Positions 55,438 to 63,698 of a stretch of DNA of 64,000 bases are shown piece after piece; position 1 is the stretch's first letter; each line of letters begins with the position of its first letter. The notes beneath the pieces were generated by a model. It did no database searches. It was given only the letters and a program-made list of their open reading frames with translations, and was not told the origin of the DNA. Origin of the DNA: Leptospira perdikensis. GTDB lineage: Bacteria > Spirochaetota > Leptospiria > Leptospirales > Leptospiraceae. Position numbers and translations under genes: made by a program. The DNA lies in NCBI RefSeq assembly GCF_004769575.1, contig NZ_RQGA01000009.1, forward strand, positions 1-64,000, given 5' to 3'.

Positions 55438-56370
55438 TTAATTATGATTTTCTAATAGTTTTAGTATAACTGCTTTTTGCGCATCTAAACGGTTCTCTGC
55501 TTGAGTAAAAATGATCGAACGATCACTTTGAACCATCTCTCTGGTAATTTCATAACCCGCATGAATCGGCATGTCGTGCATTACTTTTGCTTTTGTATTT
55601 TTAAGTAATTCTGCATTGACTTGGTAAGGCATCATCAACTGGATTCTTTCTTCTTTCTCTTTTTGGAATTTTGGGTCATTGAAGTATTCCATGTCCACCC
55701 AGGTATCTGTATAAACGTAGTCAGCTACAGAAACAGCTTTTTTTACATCTGTTTCCCAGGATATGGTTCCTTTTTTCTTCGCTCTTTCAATGGAATCTTT
55801 CACGATTGATTCTTCTGCTGCGATGGGAGTAACTAAAATTAAATGAATTCCAAGAGCTGCCGTAATTTCAATCAATGAGTTGGCGACATTATTATGCACA
55901 CCAATGTAACATATGGTTTTCTTTTGCCAATCGTTTGGCGAATCCATAACAATTGTTAGTATATCTGCGAGGGATTGACAAGGGTGGAATAAATTGCAAC
56001 ATCCATTAATCACCGGGACCGTAGATCCTGACTTCAATACAAGTAAATCTTCATGCCGTTTGAGTCTCGCCATAATGATGGCTACGTTACTTGATAGGTA
56101 TTTTCCTTCAAAATCGATATCAGAAAGAAGGAAGTTGGATGCCATCCAATCCAAAAAAATCGCATGTCCACCAAGTTCAGTCATCCCCGCTTCGAAGGAA
56201 ACTCTCGTTCTTGTTGAAGTTTTCTGAAACAACATCGCAAGGGAACGGCCGGCCATATGTCCGGAAAAATAGACTCGATTTTTCTTTACATAGACTGCAA
56301 ATTCTAGGAGTTCCCGGATTTCTCCATCGCTCCAATCTTGCCAAGATATCAAATGTTTGACTTGGGACAT
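55438..56370 (-). CDS. argF: Ornithine carbamoyltransferase-family protein
   Basis: 310 residues of the aspartate/ornithine carbamoyltransferase family. The carbamoyl-phosphate motif is FQKTSTRTRVSFE (STRTR at 52-56), with HPCQSLADIL (near 129). The ornithine-binding motifs differ from standard OTCase: the DxxxSMG loop reads DTWVDMEYF (222 on) and HCLP reads HDMP (265-268). Carbamoylation of ornithine in arginine synthesis is the likely role, but the acceptor could differ. GGGGAAG precedes the ATG. No arginine genes are adjacent. The call is argF by family and should be treated as provisional. Confidence 0.75.
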   Translation of the reverse strand: MSQVKHLISWQDWSDGEIRELLEFAVYVKKNRVYFSGHMAGRSLAMLFQKTSTRTRVSFEAGMTELGGHAIFLDWMASNFLLSDIDFEGKYLSSNVAIIMARLKRHEDLLVLKSGSTVPVINGCCNLFHPCQSLADILTIVMDSPNDWQKKTICYIGVHNNVANSLIEITAALGIHLILVTPIAAEESIVKDSIERAKKKGTISWETDVKKAVSVADYVYTDTWVDMEYFNDPKFQKEKEERIQLMMPYQVNAELLKNTKAKVMHDMPIHAGYEITREMVQSDRSIIFTQAENRLDAQKAVILKLLENHN

Positions 56371-56455
56371 AGCTTCCCCACTAATATCGGACTGGATTGG
56401 ATCTAAATCGAGAGATTCTCAGTAGAAACTGGCTTTGAATCTTGATTTTTTTTCC

Positions 56456-56803
56456 TTAGGCCGCTGACTCCGCAATGGATCTCGCAATGATAAAATTAGG
56501 TAGAATCAATTCTTCCAAAAATTTGATCCCGAAGAGTGGTCCTTGGTCAGTTTCTTTGATCCAAGCGATTTTCCCTTTGAAGGAAATTCTAGATCTAGTT
56601 AAATCGCTTTCAATGACCCCAGTCACAAGATCACGATCCTTCAATTGGATGTCCTTATCTAAACTTCCACTCACACCGAGTTCTGAAATATTGCCAATCC
56701 TCGCTAAAAGGAACTCCGGGTTCTCATTGATTGAAAAAAGTTTCAAAACCAAATCATCCCATTCCAAGGACTCAATACGATCAGTTCTTCTTGTATTCAA
56801 CAT
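56456..56803 (-). CDS. PilZ-domain protein
   Basis: 115 residues. The N-terminal RRTDR, the NISELGVSGSLDKDI block and GKIAWIKETDQGPLFGIKFLE match a PilZ domain, the usual c-di-GMP receptor fold. The typical RxxxR and D/NxSxxG motifs appear as RRTDRIES and NISELGVSG, so nucleotide binding is plausible. AGGAG lies six bases before ATG 56803. A GTAAGTGAGTTAC site is 53 bases upstream, shared with the divergent peroxidase gene region. Confidence 0.8.
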   Translation of the reverse strand: MLNTRRTDRIESLEWDDLVLKLFSINENPEFLLARIGNISELGVSGSLDKDIQLKDRDLVTGVIESDLTRSRISFKGKIAWIKETDQGPLFGIKFLEELILPNFIIARSIAESAA

Positions 56804-56855
56804 ATACAGCTCCTAAAGGTCTACAAAAGCTTTAAGCATAAATCGTGCCAATATC

Positions 56856-56868
56856 GTAAGTGAGTTAC
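56856..56868. promoter_or_regulatory. Possible TetR operator between PilZ and peroxidase genes
   Basis: GTAAGTGAGTTAC is a near-perfect 6-1-6 palindrome, one arm base from GTAAGTCACTTAC. It lies 53 bases upstream of the PilZ start on the minus strand and 215 bases before the peroxidase start. Confidence 0.5.
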
Positions 56869-57009
56869 TTTCCTGTGTTTGTCACTCGGGTAAAATAGAG
56901 AAGACATCCATTTGCCCTAAATTGTTGATTCTTGCGTCTGAGGAGGGGAGAAAGCGATTTAGAACCGATCAAACTGTCTAGTTTGGATACAATTAATATG
57001 ATTCTAAGT

Positions 57010-57027
57010 TTAGACTCAATGTATAAT
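57010..57027 (+). promoter_or_regulatory. Putative peroxidase promoter with PerR-box-like sequence
   Basis: A perfect -10 hexamer TATAAT lies at 57022-57027, with only a weak -35. Immediately before it TTAGACTCAATGTAT (57010-57024) matches 11 of the 14 arm positions of the palindrome TTAGACT-N-AGTCTAA found twice at perR. The predicted transcript start is about 50 bases before ATG 57083. Confidence 0.45.
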
Positions 57028-57082
57028 ATTTCTAACTTGCCGATTCGGGGCAAATTTAGGGACTATCCGTTAGAGGATCGAT

Positions 57083-58069
57083 ATGCTCAAACAAATATTT
57101 ACACCTTTTCTCCTGTCCTTTCTATTCGTATCACTCGCAAATTGTGGTCCAACCCCTGAGACCAAAGATTTGCAAGTGAAAGCAAAACAAATCATCGGCG
57201 CCTTACCTGCGAAAATGCCTGGTTCGGAAAACGATACTCAAGAACTTGTTTCTCTCGGAAAAAAACTCTATTTTGAGAAAAAGCTATCTTTGAATGAAAC
57301 TCAATCTTGTAACTCCTGCCATAATGTAGAAGGTAAAGGTGCCGGTGTGGATAATCTGTCCACTTCTCCCGGTGCTTTCGGTAAAAACGGAGATAGAAAT
57401 TCTCCAACAGTCCTGAATGCAGGTTTTCATTTTGTTCAATTTTGGGATGGACGTGCTGCTGATTTAAAAGCACAAGCAAAAGGTCCCATTCTCAATCCGG
57501 TGGAAATGGCGATGCCTTCCGAAAAAGAAGTTTTGAAACGAATCAATGAAGACGCCAACTATCCAACGTTATTTGCAAAAGCATTCCCTAATGATAAAAC
57601 GCCTGTTACTTATGAGAATTTAGCAGGAGCCATTGCTGCTTTTGAAAGAACACTTGTAACATCATCACGATTTGATGATTTTATCAATGGAGATCATAAA
57701 ATACTTTCAAAAGAAGAACAAGAAGGTTTTAAGAGTTTTATTTCTGCAGGTTGTACGTCTTGTCATTCCGGTAATTTACTTGGAGGAAATTCGTATAGAA
57801 AAATTGGTCAAGCTAACGAATATAAAACAGCTGATCTTGGGCTTTATAATGTAACAAAAAAAGCAGAGGATAAGTTTTTCTTTAAAGTCCCTAGTCTTCG
57901 AAACATTGCTTTAACTGGTCCATATTTTCATGATGGCCAAGTGAAAACTTTGGATGAAGCCGTACAAAAAATGGCCTTTCATCAGTTGGGTTTGAACCTT
58001 TCCAATGAAGAAACTAAAAAAATTGTTCTCTTCCTAGGAACTTTATCTGATAAAACTCGTGTTGATTAA
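57083..58069 (+). CDS. Di-haem cytochrome c peroxidase (MauG/CcpA family) lipoprotein
   Basis: 328 residues. The signal sequence ends in lipobox LANC, so the mature enzyme is likely anchored in the envelope. Two c-type haem motifs are present, CNSCH (near residue 76) and CTSCH (near 223), with NSPTVLNAGF, FWDGRA, GAIAAFERTL, VPSLRNIALTGPYFHDG typical of bacterial cytochrome c peroxidases. It reduces hydrogen peroxide to water with electrons from a c-type cytochrome. AGAGGA precedes ATG 57083. In Leptospira, a peroxidase of this type is part of the peroxide response. It converges on the TetR gene 5 bases beyond its stop. Confidence 0.92.
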   Translation: MLKQIFTPFLLSFLFVSLANCGPTPETKDLQVKAKQIIGALPAKMPGSENDTQELVSLGKKLYFEKKLSLNETQSCNSCHNVEGKGAGVDNLSTSPGAFGKNGDRNSPTVLNAGFHFVQFWDGRAADLKAQAKGPILNPVEMAMPSEKEVLKRINEDANYPTLFAKAFPNDKTPVTYENLAGAIAAFERTLVTSSRFDDFINGDHKILSKEEQEGFKSFISAGCTSCHSGNLLGGNSYRKIGQANEYKTADLGLYNVTKKAEDKFFFKVPSLRNIALTGPYFHDGQVKTLDEAVQKMAFHQLGLNLSNEETKKIVLFLGTLSDKTRVD

Positions 58070-58074
58070 TGAAT

Positions 58075-58716
58075 CTAAGTTAATTTAGCATATCCTTGGA
58101 TCCCGGATATCATTTCCAGAGATCCAAGGAGCCATTTCTCTAAAGCACGGTGTCTAAGTGCAATCGGTATGGGTTGCAAGTATTCTTTAAAAGTTTTGGA
58201 ACCTAAGATGCGAATCACCGATACCATCTGTCCTGAAATAACTCTCAAAATTGGATCAAAGGTAACATTTCCACTTTCCAATTGTAGTGCATCGGCAAGT
58301 CTAACTTCGTAATGTTCCCAAAGCAATAGATATCTTTGTTCTAATTCCGGGCTGTCCATCCAAGGATGAAATCCGGGAAGCGATTCGATCAAAACTTCAG
58401 GATCAATTGATTGGATTAAATTCCACAGGAATCGTTTGAATCCTTCAAATAGGCTTTCTTCTTCTGCTCTTCCCAAAACGGCTCGAATGAGTTCATCACA
58501 AAACAAAATTTCATCTTGGAAGGCAAGGTCTTCCTTCGAGCGAAAGTAGGTAAATAGGGTTTTCACAGAGATATCAGCTTGGTCGGCAATATCAGAAACA
58601 GTTACAGCCGTGTATCCCTTTTCCCGGAACAATCCTTTGGCCGCTTTCAAAACAGCTGTCTGAATGGTTTGTTTTTTACGTTCTCTTAATGGTAATCTGA
58701 GTATCATCGTGTCCAT
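58075..58716 (-). CDS. TetR family regulator
   Basis: 213 residues. The HTH (about 17-62) reads TIQTAVLKAAKGLFREKGYTAVTVSDIADQADISVKTLFTYFRSKEDL, a well-conserved TetR domain. The C-terminal ligand domain is not recognisable. GAAGGAAAG precedes the start. Upstream are two perfect copies of GTAAGTCACTTAC, one at a distance consistent with autorepression, with a TATATT -10-like element on the minus strand at 58812-58817. Related sites occur near the globin, the PilZ/peroxidase and the porin genes, so it may control a small regulon. Confidence 0.85.
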   Translation of the reverse strand: MDTMILRLPLRERKKQTIQTAVLKAAKGLFREKGYTAVTVSDIADQADISVKTLFTYFRSKEDLAFQDEILFCDELIRAVLGRAEEESLFEGFKRFLWNLIQSIDPEVLIESLPGFHPWMDSPELEQRYLLLWEHYEVRLADALQLESGNVTFDPILRVISGQMVSVIRILGSKTFKEYLQPIPIALRHRALEKWLLGSLEMISGIQGYAKLT

Positions 58717-58819
58717 AGAGGTTTTCTTTCCTTCTTTTGGTTCCGGATCGCCGGCTTTGAAACTTGGCTAGGGCAAATGCCAAATTTTAGGTGAATTAGC
58801 TTGAAAGTTGCAATATAAA

Positions 58820-58900
58820 GTAAGTCACTTACTAAAGTAAGTGAATTAATTTCTCTATCTACTTACTTTAGTTAGTGACTGTAAAAAGTAAGTCACTTAC
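58820..58900. promoter_or_regulatory. TetR operator array: two perfect GTAAGTCACTTAC palindromes
   Basis: GTAAGTCACTTAC occurs perfectly at 58820-58832 and 58888-58900. Between them lie further half sites, and CACTTACT-AA-AGTAAGTG (58826-58843) forms another perfect palindrome. The array separates the TetR gene from pyrE; the proximal copy is 104 bases from the TetR start and overlaps a -10-like TATATT region on that strand. A bound TetR dimer at each would repress both directions. Confidence 0.75.
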
Positions 58901-58976
58901 CTTTTTAGGCCTATCAATAAATCCAATCAAGATAAAAATATAGTTTCCGAGTCAGGATTGAGAAAATAATTGGACT

Positions 58977-59537
58977 ATGTCCCAAACCTATCGTGACCAG
59001 CTCTTTGCCTGGATGAAATCCCATGTTTATCGTTATTCCGAGGCCCCTTTCCGGTTGGCAAGTGGGCTTGAGTCCCATCATTATTTCAATTGTAAAGAGA
59101 TTACTCTTCATCCAGAAAGACTTGCGGTCCTTGGTGACTGTTTTGTCGAAGAAATCATTCCGAAACTCGGTATCGAATTCGAGGCAGTTGGGGGATTGAC
59201 CCTCGGTGCTGATCCTTTAACTTATTCAATTGCATTGTCTTACCAGAGGAAAGGGAAACTGGTTTACCCACTGGTCGTACGTAAGGAGGCAAAAGGGCAC
59301 GGGACTGGCCAACAAATTGAAGGGTTCTGGAAAGAAATAAAAAACTGTTTGGTCGTAGATGATGTAATTACTACTGGAGGATCTACTCTAAAGGCAGTCC
59401 AAGTTTTAAGAGAAGTTGGAATCTCTGTTACCAAAGGGATCTGCATCTTGAATCGAGAAGAGGGTGGTGCGGAAAACTTAGAAAAGTCTGGTATTCAGAT
59501 GGAGTCTATCTTTCGCAAAAGTGAGTTTTTTAAATGA
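58977..59537 (+). CDS. pyrE: Orotate phosphoribosyltransferase
   Basis: 186 residues with the PRPP-binding motif CLVVDDVITTGGSTL (near 120-135), the flexible catalytic loop RKEAKGHGTGQQIEG and the N-terminal ASGLESHHYFNCKEIT typical of PyrE. It converts orotate and PRPP to orotidine monophosphate in pyrimidine synthesis. The ATG at 58977 has no clear ribosome-binding site. Its stop overlaps the next gene's ATG by four bases. The operator array upstream may place this housekeeping gene under TetR influence, which would be unusual. Confidence 0.92.
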   Translation: MSQTYRDQLFAWMKSHVYRYSEAPFRLASGLESHHYFNCKEITLHPERLAVLGDCFVEEIIPKLGIEFEAVGGLTLGADPLTYSIALSYQRKGKLVYPLVVRKEAKGHGTGQQIEGFWKEIKNCLVVDDVITTGGSTLKAVQVLREVGISVTKGICILNREEGGAENLEKSGIQMESIFRKSEFFK

Positions 59538-60283
59538 ATCTACAAAAAACATTTTTATACGATGTGAATTTGTTTAGGAATAAATTACTGAAAAGAACAT
59601 GGGTGGTCATCGCCTTGTTTCTGATTTTCGTGTCTTATAACAGTCTTCAGGTGCCAAAGGAAGGAAGAATTCAGTTTTTTACAATTTTCCTTCCTTTGCT
59701 GGCATTGTTTTTTTGGTTTTTGAGAAAAAACTTTTTAAAACAAGTAGAGATTCTTTCTTCCGGAAGAATCGAACTCGACGGTGGATCTTTAAAACAATTT
59801 GATGCCAATGGAAATTGTGCTACCATTCGGATCAAAGACTTAGAACAAATCACAACAGATAAATTTCGTGGTTATGATCGTATTGTTTTGGAAACAAAAG
59901 AAAAAATTCATCCTATCGTAAATATTGCCTTTCAAGAAGAATTGGTTTCCATTTTGGAAAAAGAATCGGGCATCAAAAGGGTTACTGATTTAACAGAAGA
60001 TAGGTTGTGGACGTTTAAAACTCCTTTGTATTTTTTACCTAGTATTTTGGTTTTGGTTGTCACCTATATCCCTTTCATAAGAGAAAAATTTCCGATTCTT
60101 TCTCCTGAATTTTTAGGTTTGTTTTTTAACGTAAATCTAATTATTTACCTATTATACTTACCGGAAAAACAGAATCACACAATTAGTCAGTTTTCCTTGA
60201 AAAGAAGAATGATATTTATTAGTTTAGTGGTGTTTTTCTTTCAGGTTTATATTCAATTAGATAAATCAGGCTGGCTTAAGTAA
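59534..60283 (+). CDS. Hypothetical membrane protein
   Basis: 249 residues. Two hydrophobic segments (about 22-40 and 48-65) precede a soluble beta-rich middle (about 70-145: VEILSSGRIELDGGSLKQF, IRIKDLEQITTDKFRGYDRI), reminiscent of a PH-like domain, and three more membrane segments at the C terminus. I do not recognise the family beyond this shape. It is translationally coupled to pyrE (ATGA overlap), although no metabolic link is evident. It converges on the next gene with nine bases between stops. Confidence 0.6.
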   Translation: MNLQKTFLYDVNLFRNKLLKRTWVVIALFLIFVSYNSLQVPKEGRIQFFTIFLPLLALFFWFLRKNFLKQVEILSSGRIELDGGSLKQFDANGNCATIRIKDLEQITTDKFRGYDRIVLETKEKIHPIVNIAFQEELVSILEKESGIKRVTDLTEDRLWTFKTPLYFLPSILVLVVTYIPFIREKFPILSPEFLGLFFNVNLIIYLLYLPEKQNHTISQFSLKRRMIFISLVVFFFQVYIQLDKSGWLK

Positions 60284-60292
60284 AACAAAGAG

Positions 60293-61201
60293 TCAGCTTT
60301 CTTGTTTTGATCCAACACTTTGCCTAAGCATATTTAGTTTTGCTTGGGCATATCTTCTGAGATCCACCATTTCAGTAGCATATCTTTTTAGAAGATTGTC
60401 TTGTTCTAGTCTGTTTTCCATTAATTGAAGAGTGTCACGGACATATTTAATATCCTTTTCTTCTTTAAGTTTTCCTGTTTGGATTAACTTTTTAACAATG
60501 TCGAATTCGTATTTTCTAAAGTGGACACGTAACAGGAACTCTGTAGAAAAGTTTTCTTTCGCTTTTACCCAATTCTGATCAATTTTTTCTTTCGGGCCTT
60601 GTTCTTTTAATAGGTCTACTGCACGTTTAGTTGGGTCTAGATCTCGAGTCGAAGTTGCATTTGCTAATTCTTCCGCAGCATTCACTTCATCCTTGAAAAT
60701 TTCTTGGAGTTTATTCCTTCTCCATTGGTCAGTATACTCGTAACTTTGTGCAGTGAGCATCCGTTGAAATTCTTCAAGCATCACGGAAACGTTGATAGAT
60801 CGACCAAGCGGAGTGTTATTGAATTCTTTAATTTTAGGAAATAACTCTCTCGTGATTTGAAATGCGGACTTTCTTTTGTAATTACTTGCTTCGTAAAGTT
60901 TTTCTAAACTTTCTTCTGAATGTCTTTTTAATTCGTTCAATATGAACGGTTCGGCAAAGACGTAAGCATCTTCTCCGTAAACGAATAAGTTTGGGTCGGG
61001 TGCGACTACTGATACAATGAAAATAAAGTGACTGTCTCTCAAGGCAGTAAGTAATTTTCTTAAGTCTTCCTCTGTTCTAGAAAGTTGAGAGGACCAAACC
61101 CGTAAATGTGTATCAGATGTTGGGATTTTTTCTCTGGATTCGAGGTTTTCTTTTCGAATCATATCTGCGAGTTCCAAACAAACTTTGATACTTCCAGCCA
61201 T
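60293..61201 (-). CDS. Hypothetical protein, mostly alpha-helical
   Basis: 302 residues, no signal peptide or membrane segment. Predicted to be largely helical with charged repeats and short coiled-coil stretches (ELFPKIKEFNNTPLGRSINVS, VRDTLQLMENRLEQDNLLKR). I recognise no domain. The helix near residues 20-80 (KIPTSDTHLRVWSSQL, EEDLRKLLTALRDSHFIFIVS) could be a small DNA- or protein-binding module. It probably shares an operon with the ABC exporter genes upstream on the minus strand (37 bases after the permease stop) and might be an accessory factor; that is inference. Confidence 0.55.
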   Translation of the reverse strand: MAGSIKVCLELADMIRKENLESREKIPTSDTHLRVWSSQLSRTEEDLRKLLTALRDSHFIFIVSVVAPDPNLFVYGEDAYVFAEPFILNELKRHSEESLEKLYEASNYKRKSAFQITRELFPKIKEFNNTPLGRSINVSVMLEEFQRMLTAQSYEYTDQWRRNKLQEIFKDEVNAAEELANATSTRDLDPTKRAVDLLKEQGPKEKIDQNWVKAKENFSTEFLLRVHFRKYEFDIVKKLIQTGKLKEEKDIKYVRDTLQLMENRLEQDNLLKRYATEMVDLRRYAQAKLNMLRQSVGSKQES

Positions 61202-61238
61202 GAATAGAGGTTAATGGTAGTGCTTTTTCGGTAAAGAA

Positions 61239-63698
61239 TTATTCATATTTCAATTCTTTCGAAATTTTCATTTGTTTTAAAAAATAAAATGGTATGAGGC
61301 AGATAAAAAATGTGATCAGGGGGATCACTATCGGGAGTTTTGCTACAAGCGAGCCAGGGTATTGGAATTCGAGTATCCATCCAAAGGCATTTCGATTGAT
61401 TCCAAAAATAACGATTGGTGAAAGTATCAGGCTACTGAGGACTCCTGAAAATATACCAAAGGAGACGAGAAACAATGCTTGGTAATAAATCATTTGAAAC
61501 ATTTGGAATGAATCCATTCCGATTGCTTTGAGTCCTGCTAATACTTGTGATTTTTCTTTAATGAAATAAACCAGAGATGTTGTTAGGGCAAGTACGGAAA
61601 TGATTAATGCTGAAATCTTTAACGTACCTAAGATTGAAAATACTTGGTTCATTCCTTCTAAATATAATTTTTTTAAACTGATGAGGTCTATGTATTTTAA
61701 TCCATGAACTTTCGTTATGTTTTGGAGTAGTTGTATTGTTTCTTCTGGTAATAGGTTTTCATTTTTGAAAATCCGGATAGAGTTTAAAAACTTAACTTGA
61801 AAATTTTTCTGGAAGTAAGAGTAGTCCATCATAATGGTTCCTCTTTCTGAAAAAAAATGGTCTTTTTCCGCTTGGATTTTCATCGAAACACGAGAGTTCC
61901 GTTCTGTGTTAATTGATATAGAATTCCCTGTGCAAATTTGATCTAAAAAACAAAGGTTTTTTGAAACAATTAGTTCGCTTTTGTTGTAAGATTCATTGAA
62001 TTTTAATACGTGTAAGGTGTAATATTTTCCATTGACGATGAATTTGGAATCTACGTAGAAGGGCTCTACAGCTGAGAAACGAGGGTCTGATGCCATTGTT
62101 TCGTATAAACTAACGGGAACCCCTGGTTCACCTGTGTTTAACTTTTTTTCGTTTATCAGCGAATAGTCGGATTTGTTTTCTTCATCAACCCAATGCACTA
62201 ATGATTGTTCGTAACTATCGGTTAAACTTGTTAATGTAAGGACAAGTGAAGTGGATAACATAATGGTTGATGCTGTGAGTCCATGTTTCCATGGTTCGGT
62301 TCCGATTTCTTTTAGTCCAATTTCGATACTTGGTGAAAATTGAAACTTCGAAAGTAATTTGTCTAATGTTTGTACAGCCAAAGGAATACTTAAGAAATTT
62401 AATAAAACGAATCCAAGTATCACAAGACCGACTCCAACCATTCCGGGAGTAATTTGTTTTGGAAAATTGACAAGTCCAAGTGCGGTTCCTAGGGTTATAA
62501 ACAGTGCCGCGAGGTATAAATTCTTTTTCTTCGTAAGGCCTAAGATTAAACTTTTCTTTTCGGTATCTCTTTCCCGAATGAGGTCAATTGGAAGTATGAG
62601 AAAGGTTTTGTAGGAATTGTAAATAGACGCAAGTATCGAGCCTAGAATAGAGATAGAAAAACCTAAAAGAATGATAGAAAGGGGGAGGTTCCGATAAGCT
62701 TGGATTTGGTTTGCATCCGTAATGGTATTTACTGTTGTTAAAAAGTTAGTGTTTGCTATTAAAATCCCTAAAAGGATACCAACAATTCCCCCAAAAAATC
62801 CGATCACAATGGCTTGCGTTAGAAATAACATAAAGTTATTCTTTTTACTAGATCCGATGGATAATAAAATTCCAAATTCATGTTTTCTTGAAAGAAATAG
62901 GCCAGTGAACATGTTCGAAACCATAAAAAAGGAAATTAATACAGAAACTAAAGAAACAACAGTCAGGTTTATTTTTAGAGAACCGAGTGCAATGCCTGCT
63001 CGTTCTAAGATTTGATCCTTTGATTCGTAAGTCCATTCTTCGGACGTAACTTGTTCTATTGTTTGTCTTTGGTGAGTGCCATTTTGTTCAACCAACCAAA
63101 TTGATGTGAGGTGGTCTTTTCGATTACAAATAGATTGGAGTCTTGTAATATCCATCACAAGAAAAATTCCTTCTGCAGGTAGGATTAGATATTCTTCCTC
63201 TTGTAGAGGAAGTTCTTTTTCGCAAATGGAGAGTGGTCTATCATTTTTGATTGTTCTGATTTTTTCTGCGAGTGATTGACTAATTATATACTTGGGAATT
63301 TTCTTTTTGTCGTTTAGTGATAGTAAAAGAGATTTTGATAGCAGGATGTCTTTACCGATAACAGGGATACTTAGGATTTGATCTTGAGATAAATTGAGAA
63401 TCCCTTTTGTTTGTAATTCTGGTTCTAATTTTAGATTTTCGTGTGAATGAGATTCGACTACTTTCAAAAAATGGTCTTCAGCTCCGAGGTTTTGGTTGTT
63501 GGCTACATATCTCCCGATAAAATCTTCAGAGGAATAACCAAGCATTTGGTCTAGAACAGTTTGTTCAGCTCTCCAGGAATTGATTTGTGTGCTGACGAAA
63601 AGAGCAATGCCTAAGCTAATACCTAAAATTGATAAACTGATCTTCGATAGATGATCTTTGAAATATCCGAAGATAAAATAGTAGTAAACTCTTTTCAT
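61239..63698 (-). CDS. ABC transporter permease, FtsX/MacB type
   Basis: 819 residues. The N-terminal membrane segment (LSILGISLGIALFVSTQI) is followed by a large extracytoplasmic region, then clustered membrane segments in the middle (e.g. VVSLVSVLISFFMVSNMFTG, FFGGIVGILLGILIA) and again at the C terminus, the double-FtsX layout of long permeases such as LolC-like or YbbP-like proteins. The domain pattern (LFLSRKHEFGILLSIGSSKKN; VLAGLKAIGMDSFQ) matches the FtsX core twice, so the protein likely is the whole permease. Its start overlaps the ATPase stop by four bases. The substrate, probably a lipoprotein, lipid or drug, is unknown. Confidence 0.8.
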   Translation of the reverse strand: MKRVYYYFIFGYFKDHLSKISLSILGISLGIALFVSTQINSWRAEQTVLDQMLGYSSEDFIGRYVANNQNLGAEDHFLKVVESHSHENLKLEPELQTKGILNLSQDQILSIPVIGKDILLSKSLLLSLNDKKKIPKYIISQSLAEKIRTIKNDRPLSICEKELPLQEEEYLILPAEGIFLVMDITRLQSICNRKDHLTSIWLVEQNGTHQRQTIEQVTSEEWTYESKDQILERAGIALGSLKINLTVVSLVSVLISFFMVSNMFTGLFLSRKHEFGILLSIGSSKKNNFMLFLTQAIVIGFFGGIVGILLGILIANTNFLTTVNTITDANQIQAYRNLPLSIILLGFSISILGSILASIYNSYKTFLILPIDLIRERDTEKKSLILGLTKKKNLYLAALFITLGTALGLVNFPKQITPGMVGVGLVILGFVLLNFLSIPLAVQTLDKLLSKFQFSPSIEIGLKEIGTEPWKHGLTASTIMLSTSLVLTLTSLTDSYEQSLVHWVDEENKSDYSLINEKKLNTGEPGVPVSLYETMASDPRFSAVEPFYVDSKFIVNGKYYTLHVLKFNESYNKSELIVSKNLCFLDQICTGNSISINTERNSRVSMKIQAEKDHFFSERGTIMMDYSYFQKNFQVKFLNSIRIFKNENLLPEETIQLLQNITKVHGLKYIDLISLKKLYLEGMNQVFSILGTLKISALIISVLALTTSLVYFIKEKSQVLAGLKAIGMDSFQMFQMIYYQALFLVSFGIFSGVLSSLILSPIVIFGINRNAFGWILEFQYPGSLVAKLPIVIPLITFFICLIPFYFLKQMKISKELKYE

